Part shown: piece by piece, positions 23,343-27,753 of the stretch
Layout of the letters: each line of letters begins with the position of its first letter
Position numbering within the stretch: the stretch's first letter is position 1
Origin: JAQTRU01 sp041645555
Lineage (GTDB): Bacteria; Patescibacteriota; Patescibacteriia; Patescibacteriales; JAQTRU01
Direction: 5' to 3'
Length of the DNA stretch: 27,753 nt
Assembly (NCBI GenBank): GCA_041645555.1
Contig: JBAZPX010000013.1
Span: 1-27,753 of the forward strand
Made by a program: the position numbers and the translations under genes
Notes under the pieces: model-generated
What the model was told of the DNA's origin: nothing
Database searches by the model: none
Seen by the model: only the letters and a program-made list of their open reading frames with translations

Positions 23343-23858
23343 TTATATTAAAGATTGCAGTTTCTTTAAAACTTCAGGTAAAAGCGGGGTTAGAACGCTT
23401 GAAAATTTAATTAGTCGCGGCGCCACTTCGGAATTGACCATCCAGTCGCCGAAAAAACTGTTAAAAATAGTATAACGGGCCGCTACGTATAGAATTAATC
23501 CCATTATCAGCCCGCCCATCAGAAGCCCTAAAATTGCCCCGGCCAGGCGATTGATGCTTTTTAAAAAGGGAATGATAGAAATGATGTGAAAAGTTTTATC
23601 TAAAATCACAAAAGCAAAGCAGACCAAACGGTTTATCAGGGAAAATAAAATAATAAAGGTAGCGACTTTGCCCAAATTATTAAAACCAAAAGATAAATCC
23701 TTAACCCAGGAAAAAACTTCTAAATAAAAACGGCTCGCCAGCCAAGCGCCAACGATTACGCCAGCCAGCGACCCCAGAGTTCTTATCAGGCCGAAAAATA
23801 AGCCGTAAAAAACGAAACCGGCAAGGATGATTAATAAGATAATGTCGAAAATTCCCAT
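23343..23858 (-). CDS. CvpA family membrane protein
   Basis: This 171-residue integral membrane protein has the CvpA pattern: an N-terminal MGIFDIILLIILAGFVFYGLFFGLIRTLGSL helix pair with a charged Arg near residue 26, followed by two more membrane segments (about 61-85 and 105-128). CvpA is linked to colicin V export or cell-envelope functions in other bacteria, but its role is not well defined. It precedes PM1 on the same strand by 58 bases, so it may share a transcript with the array. The gap upstream, before metG, holds one intergenic palindromic repeat. Confidence 0.88.
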   Translation of the reverse strand: MGIFDIILLIILAGFVFYGLFFGLIRTLGSLAGVIVGAWLASRFYLEVFSWVKDLSFGFNNLGKVATFIILFSLINRLVCFAFVILDKTFHIISIIPFLKSINRLAGAILGLLMGGLIMGLILYVAARYTIFNSFFGDWMVNSEVAPRLIKFSSVLTPLLPEVLKKLQSLI

Positions 23859-23885
23859 ATTATTAATTTAAATGTTATTCCTTCT

Positions 23886-23928
23886 TGTCATTGCGAGGAT
23901 CCGCCCGCTGGCGGAGACGAAGCAATCT
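23886..23928. repeat. TCATTGCGAG-type palindromic repeat, copy 1 (intergenic)
   Basis: The element reads TGTCATTGCGAGG, an inner CCGCC/GGCGG stem, then GAAGCAATCT. The outer ends match those of copy 2 at 24024-24062, which lies in the opposite orientation, but the inner stems differ. Repeats with these ends are known from many bacterial genomes. It sits between cvpA and metG. Confidence 0.85.
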
Positions 23929-24010
23929 AACGAACTAAAAATTTTCGTTTAAATTTTACCACCTTAGATTAATCTTTTTTATTAACTCAATTCTTCTACT
24001 TTTTACTATT

Positions 24011-25489
24011 TTAATCATTCGCAAGATTGCTTCGTCCCGAGGCTTCGGGACTCGCAATGACAGCGGGGGCAATTCGTGGGAAAAGCCCTTCTCCCTTCTT
24101 GATCTGTTTCTCGCTGAATTGCTTAATTATCTTTTCCGCCGTTGCCGGCATAAACGGCTGTAAGTAGTAAGCGATGTTTAAAATATTTTCCGCTACCGGC
24201 TCTAATACTTTTTTTATGTCATCTTTATCTTTCATCTTCCAGGGCGCTTTAGCGCTTAAAAATTCATCACTCTCCCGCACTTTGTCCCACAAAATTTTTA
24301 ACGCCTCGTCAAAACGGTATAATTCCATCTTTTGGCTAAATTCTTTCTTTAATTTTTTGTCGCTGTCAGTTTTTATTTTTATTTCTATTTCATTTTTTTC
24401 TAATAGGTTTGAAACCCGGGCCACTAAGTTGCCTAAACCATTGGCCAAATCAGCGTTGTAGCGAATTTCAAATTTTTCATAAGAAAAATCGCCGTCCTCA
24501 AAAGGCAGAATTTCCGACAATAAATAATAGCGTACGGCATCCGCCCCGTATTTTTCCACTAAAGGGAAAGGATTAATGACGTTGCCTAAACTTTTGCTCA
24601 TTTTTTGGCCATTAGCGGTTAAAAAACCGAAGATCAAAATCTGCTTTGAAGCGGGCAACCCGGCTGACATTAGCATCCCTTGCCACATAGCAGACTGCTG
24701 TCTCAAGTTGTCTTTGCCCGCCACCTGCACTACCGGCCAAAAGTCTTTAAATTTTTTCTCGTCTTCCGGCCAGCCTAAAGCCGAAACGTAATTTACTAAA
24801 GCGTCAAACCAGACGTACATCACGTGTTTCTGGTCGCCCGGCACGGGAATTCCCCAGGGCATTTTTTCAACCAGGCGGGAAACGGAAAAATCCTGCAGGC
24901 CGGACGAAACAAAATTTTTAATTTCATTAAGACGATGCGCCGGCACGACAAAATCCTTATTTTTCTCATAAAGCTTTAATAATTTATCCTGATATTTTGA
25001 CCAGCGGAAAAAATAGTTTTCTTCCTCTATCGTTTCTAACTCTAAATTAGGATGATCCGGGCATTTGCCATTGACTAACTCGGATTCGGTTTTTTCCAGC
25101 TCACAGCCAACGCAGTATTTTATCTTGTAGTTCTTTTTATAAATATCGCCGTTTTTTTCGCATCTTTTCCAGAATTCCTGCGCCGCCGTGATATGATGCG
25201 GGTCGGTCGTGCGAATAAAATTATTGTAGCTTAAGTTTAAAGCGGACTTTAAATTGTCAAACTTCGCCGCGTATTCATCGCAGTATTTTTGCGGGTCTTT
25301 GCCTTCAGCTTTAGCTTTGCGGTAAATTTTTAAGCCATGCTCGTCCGTGCCGGTATTAAAAAACACGGTCTTGCCTAAAAGCCGCTGCCAGCGGGCGATC
25401 ACATCAGCTTTAATAATTTCCGCGGCAAAGCCGATATGTGGTTCGGCATTAACATAAGGCAGGGTGGTTGTTATATAGAATGTTTTCAT
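24011..25489 (-). CDS. metG: Methionyl-tRNA synthetase with a repeat-encoded tail
   Basis: MetG charges tRNA-Met with methionine. The 492 residues include the HIGH motif variant HIGF at 18-21, GTDEHG near 47-52, and a zinc knuckle with Cys126, Cys129, Cys143 and His146. WFDALVNYVSALG follows, and the KMSKS motif is at 296-300. The usual GKDILRFHAIYWPAML region reads GKDNLRQQSAMWQGML. The anticodon-binding helical domain ends near GLFPRIAP, where short MetRS forms normally stop; there is no C-terminal tRNA-binding domain. The last residues, VIASPEASGRSNLAND, are almost wholly encoded by a palindromic repeat (24024-24062). The gene starts two bases after rsmI ends, so the two are co-transcribed. 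Confidence 0.96.
   Translation of the reverse strand: MKTFYITTTLPYVNAEPHIGFAAEIIKADVIARWQRLLGKTVFFNTGTDEHGLKIYRKAKAEGKDPQKYCDEYAAKFDNLKSALNLSYNNFIRTTDPHHITAAQEFWKRCEKNGDIYKKNYKIKYCVGCELEKTESELVNGKCPDHPNLELETIEEENYFFRWSKYQDKLLKLYEKNKDFVVPAHRLNEIKNFVSSGLQDFSVSRLVEKMPWGIPVPGDQKHVMYVWFDALVNYVSALGWPEDEKKFKDFWPVVQVAGKDNLRQQSAMWQGMLMSAGLPASKQILIFGFLTANGQKMSKSLGNVINPFPLVEKYGADAVRYYLLSEILPFEDGDFSYEKFEIRYNADLANGLGNLVARVSNLLEKNEIEIKIKTDSDKKLKKEFSQKMELYRFDEALKILWDKVRESDEFLSAKAPWKMKDKDDIKKVLEPVAENILNIAYYLQPFMPATAEKIIKQFSEKQIKKGEGLFPRIAPAVIASPEASGRSNLAND
24024..24062. repeat. TCATTGCGAG-type palindromic repeat, copy 2 (inside metG 3' end)
   Basis: AGATTGCTTCG, an inner TCCCGA/TTCGGGA stem and CTCGCAATGACA make up the inverted form of copy 1. 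It is translated in frame on the minus strand as VIASPEASGRSNL. It was probably inserted at the 3' end of metG and moved the stop codon outward. Confidence 0.88.
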
Positions 25490-25491
25490 AT

Positions 25492-26259
25492 TTATTTCCC
25501 AATTATTACCACAAACTCCCCTTTTTGGTCATCTCGGCTGTCTTTTATTTTATTTATAATGTCCTCCATCTTCCCCCTATAAATAGTTTCATGCATTTTT
25601 GAAAGTTCTCGGCAAACAACGACCGACGTAAGCTTCTTTGAAATTTGCTTGCCCGCCGTAGCTTTAGTGGAGGCTGGGTAATTTGTAATTTGTTCATCTT
25701 CTCCTTGATTTTTATTAGCATCAACATTTTTCTCCATCTTATCCAATTCCTCTAAGAATTTCACTATCCTGTGTTTTGATTCATAAACCACTACCGGATA
25801 GTTAGACTCAAGAATTTTTTTTAAAAACGTCTGCCGCCCCTTTTTATGCGGGGGGAAACCCATAAAAATAAACTTGTCCGTCGGGATGCCGGAAATTGAC
25901 AAAGCCGCGGTTACGGCTGACGGCCCAGGCACAGATTCAATTTTCATATCTTCGCCGAATTTTTCCGAAACGGCCTGAATTAGTTTGCCTCCCGGGTCAG
26001 ATATTCCCGGCGTGCCCGCGTCAGAAACTAAAGCTAAATCCTTGCCTTGCCCTAATAAATCCAGGATATAATCAGTTTTGGAAAAATCGGAGTGCTGATG
26101 ATAAGAAATTACCGGCGTCTTAATTTTGTAATGCTCCAGCAATTTTTTCGTCACCCGCGTATCCTCGCATAATATAAAATCAACCTCGCCTAAAATGCGA
26201 AGCGCTCTTAAACTTATATCCTCTAAATTCCCGATCGGCGTGCCAACAATATATAACAT
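25492..26259 (-). CDS. rsmI: 16S rRNA (cytidine1402-2'-O)-methyltransferase
   Basis: RsmI methylates the ribose of C1402 in the decoding centre with S-adenosylmethionine. The 255 residues show the SAM-methyltransferase signature MLYIVGTPIGNLEDIS at the start, then CEDTR (31-35), LVSDAGTPGISDPG (77-90), ESVPGPSAVTAALSISG, MGFPPHKKGR, and near the end VVVCRELSKMHETIYRG. Between ELDKM and TSVVV there is a hydrophilic insert of about 30 residues (178-209) that is not usual for the family. Its second part, NYPASTKATAGK, is encoded by a palindromic element at 25651-25679. The insert sits between the two catalytic halves of the fold, so activity may be kept. It is followed closely by metG. Confidence 0.94.
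   Translation of the reverse strand: MLYIVGTPIGNLEDISLRALRILGEVDFILCEDTRVTKKLLEHYKIKTPVISYHQHSDFSKTDYILDLLGQGKDLALVSDAGTPGISDPGGKLIQAVSEKFGEDMKIESVPGPSAVTAALSISGIPTDKFIFMGFPPHKKGRQTFLKKILESNYPVVVYESKHRIVKFLEELDKMEKNVDANKNQGEDEQITNYPASTKATAGKQISKKLTSVVVCRELSKMHETIYRGKMEDIINKIKDSRDDQKGEFVVIIGK
25651..25679. repeat. Palindromic element inside rsmI (translated as PASTKATAGK)
   Basis: The stretch reads GCCCGCCGTAGC on one side and GTGGAGGCTGGG on the other, an imperfect inverted repeat around a TAGCTTTAG centre. It is translated on the minus strand as PASTKATAGK within the extra segment of RsmI. From memory, similar GC-rich palindromes read as PAS(A/T)KATAGK occur in other Patescibacteria proteins; I cannot check this here. 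Confidence 0.65.
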
Positions 26260-26294
26260 ATCTTGTAATTTTTAATTCACCTAATGTCTAATTT

Positions 26295-26357
26295 TTAATA
26301 AAATTTCTAACCCTAAAATGTCTAATGCCTAAATTTTGGCATTTGGCATTTTATTAG
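26295..26357. repeat. Intergenic palindromic repeat, copy B
   Basis: TTAATAAAAT (26295-26304) and ATTTTATTAG (26348-26357) enclose AATGCCTAAATTTTGGCATT, matching copy A at 9521-9585 nearly base for base, with a two-base shorter centre. AATTAG/CTAATT-type flanks again extend the symmetry. It lies between rsmI and the downstream end of the large membrane protein gene. Confidence 0.88.
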
Positions 26358-26384
26358 AAATTAGGAATTAAAAATTAGAAATTT

Positions 26385-27749
26385 TTACTTTATGTCGTCT
26401 CTTCTTTCCTTCACGTACTTCGTCCAGTCTTCGGTAATTTCCAAGAAAATTTTAAACGGCGCTTCAATAATAAAATCCAGAACAAAGATAAAAATATTAA
26501 TCTGGGAAAATTTCTCGGAGAGCCACTGGCCGGCGGTAATAATCGGAGTATAAAAGAAATCAACTAAAAAAGTAAGCATACTCTCTTTCTGTTCAACCAC
26601 AATAAATGCCTTGACTGCCCGCCTGATGCGGATGCTGAAAAAGCTTACTAAAGCCAGGAAGAACAAAAAGATTACGATGCTTACCCAGGTAAAATTAATT
26701 TTACCCAGCGCCCAAACTATTAATCCGAAAGACAGAAAAAAGGTAATGAAATAAATCAATCCAAAAAAGGCGTTGGTTATTTTTCCTCTTTTCACCGGAT
26801 TGCGCAAAATAAGAGATTCCCCCCTTTCCTTCTCCACAAAAGTTATCTCTTCTATCCTTTCAATTATTTTAGCCGTGTTCCTTTCCGAGGGAATGCGCGT
26901 AAATAAAACTACTAGAAACAAAAGAAGAGCCGGAAAAGAAACATTTATAGCCAAAGAAACCGGGTTGATCTTCTCGCCAAACCACTGGATAGCCGGAATT
27001 TCCAATAAAATCACAAAAATCGATTTGGTCAGAAAAATATAAATAATACTTCTGCCGGCGGCCCGCCAGAGTCTTGACCTTATGCCCCCGTATTCTTTGG
27101 CGCAGGCCTTCTTTATCAGGCGCGGGAAGGCCTTGATATCATTTTTTATTTCATCATAAACCGAGGTCGGATTTTTTTCTATGACTTCTTCCAAGATAGA
27201 AAAATATACGGAATACTGGCCGACGATCTTGTCCAGTTGCTTCGCTAAGGGGTGATTAATGCCTTCTCGGATAGCTTGGCGCAAAGACCTTATATTTTTG
27301 GCGATTTTGGCTATGGCTTCGTCCTTCGGCCCTTTAGCCCAGCCGGAGTTAAAATATTTAAAGAGAATAAACTCAAGCATCTCCTGGTCAAATTTCAAAA
27401 AATTGCGGTGGATGCTTAAATAAATCTGAATTTCCTTTTCTTTTTCATAAGGCAAATCGGGGGGCAGTTTCACTTTCTTAGTTAAAATTTCATACATATT
27501 GCCCACGACCGCCTGCTTTATTTTATCCCGGCCCAGACTTTCTTCGATTTCGCTCGCCGCCAAGGACATAAACCAATTGGTTAAATCATTAATTTCTTGA
27601 AAATCATCCGTCGCCTGCCCGAATTTACCGTCCTTAACATGCTCGGAAAAATTAATTTTGGCTAACCCGTAATTCATTAACTTTATATATTTCTCAATTA
27701 TGCGGCCGATTTCTTTTATTTTTTCTTCCGGTATTTTATTATTAGGCAA
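26385..27749 (-). CDS. Large membrane protein of unknown function (5' end uncertain, at window edge)
   Basis: This gene encodes at least 454 residues with no family I recognise. The first 230 residues are cytoplasmic-looking and helical. They are followed by about four membrane segments (232-252, 265-285, 325-347, 351-373) and a possibly membrane-bound or amphipathic C-terminal stretch (about 410-432). It ends in a charged tail. The only start visible is a TTG at 27749-27747, and the frame remains open to the last base of the window, so the true start may lie outside. A palindromic repeat separates its end from rsmI. Confidence 0.7.
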   Translation of the reverse strand: MPNNKIPEEKIKEIGRIIEKYIKLMNYGLAKINFSEHVKDGKFGQATDDFQEINDLTNWFMSLAASEIEESLGRDKIKQAVVGNMYEILTKKVKLPPDLPYEKEKEIQIYLSIHRNFLKFDQEMLEFILFKYFNSGWAKGPKDEAIAKIAKNIRSLRQAIREGINHPLAKQLDKIVGQYSVYFSILEEVIEKNPTSVYDEIKNDIKAFPRLIKKACAKEYGGIRSRLWRAAGRSIIYIFLTKSIFVILLEIPAIQWFGEKINPVSLAINVSFPALLLFLVVLFTRIPSERNTAKIIERIEEITFVEKERGESLILRNPVKRGKITNAFFGLIYFITFFLSFGLIVWALGKINFTWVSIVIFLFFLALVSFFSIRIRRAVKAFIVVEQKESMLTFLVDFFYTPIITAGQWLSEKFSQINIFIFVLDFIIEAPFKIFLEITEDWTKYVKERRDDIK

Positions 27750-27753
27750 GTAA

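Overview
The window looks like a chromosome segment of a Candidate Phyla Radiation (Patescibacteria) bacterium. This is inferred from AT-rich, tightly packed genes with mostly no Shine-Dalgarno sequence, a membrane-anchored Clp-like ATPase with a zinc ribbon, a lone rpmA, and a large set of lineage-type proteins of unknown role. I cannot place it below that level. The HD-domain gene ends in a normal TGA stop, so the standard bacterial code (table 11) fits. No rRNA, tRNA, CRISPR array or transposase gene was seen.

Layout. Positions 1-84 hold the start of a membrane protein that runs off the left edge. A GC-rich plus-strand gene (268-552) follows, with its own promoter and terminator. Next come a minus-strand Clp-like ATPase with a small membrane protein (630-3786), rpmA (L27) on the plus strand with a repeat-built leader (4061-4342), and then minus-strand pyrG, a UPF0371/DUF1846 protein, an EF-Tu domain-II-like mini-protein, a C-terminal processing protease and tsaC (4402-10225). 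From 10243 to 23284 there is a 13 kb array. To its right are cvpA, metG, rsmI and a large membrane protein that may continue past the right edge.

The array is the notable part. Eight full-length paralogs (called PM1-PM8 here, in transcription order from 23284 down to 10243) plus one truncated copy all end in a PEP-synthase-type swivelling phosphohistidine domain. This follows a helical region of roughly 260-420 residues that resembles the substrate-binding domain of rifampicin phosphotransferase-like enzymes. None has the ATP-grasp domain that would phosphorylate the histidine, and none has a PEP-binding TIM barrel. The swivel domains are nearly alike even at DNA level, while the N-terminal regions are almost unrecognisably different. 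An HD-domain phosphohydrolase and the truncated swivel copy sit in the middle. A GC-rich plus-strand gene with its own promoter and terminator interrupts the array between PM6 and PM7. A reasonable but unproven reading is a family of substrate/phosphocarrier modules that share a separate ATP-grasp kinase encoded elsewhere.

A second theme is small palindromic repeats. Some lie between genes, and two related copies are at 9521 and 26295. Three others have been inserted into housekeeping genes and are translated: the N-terminus of CTP synthase, the interior of RsmI and the C-terminal tail of methionyl-tRNA synthetase. This resembles the Rickettsia palindromic elements.
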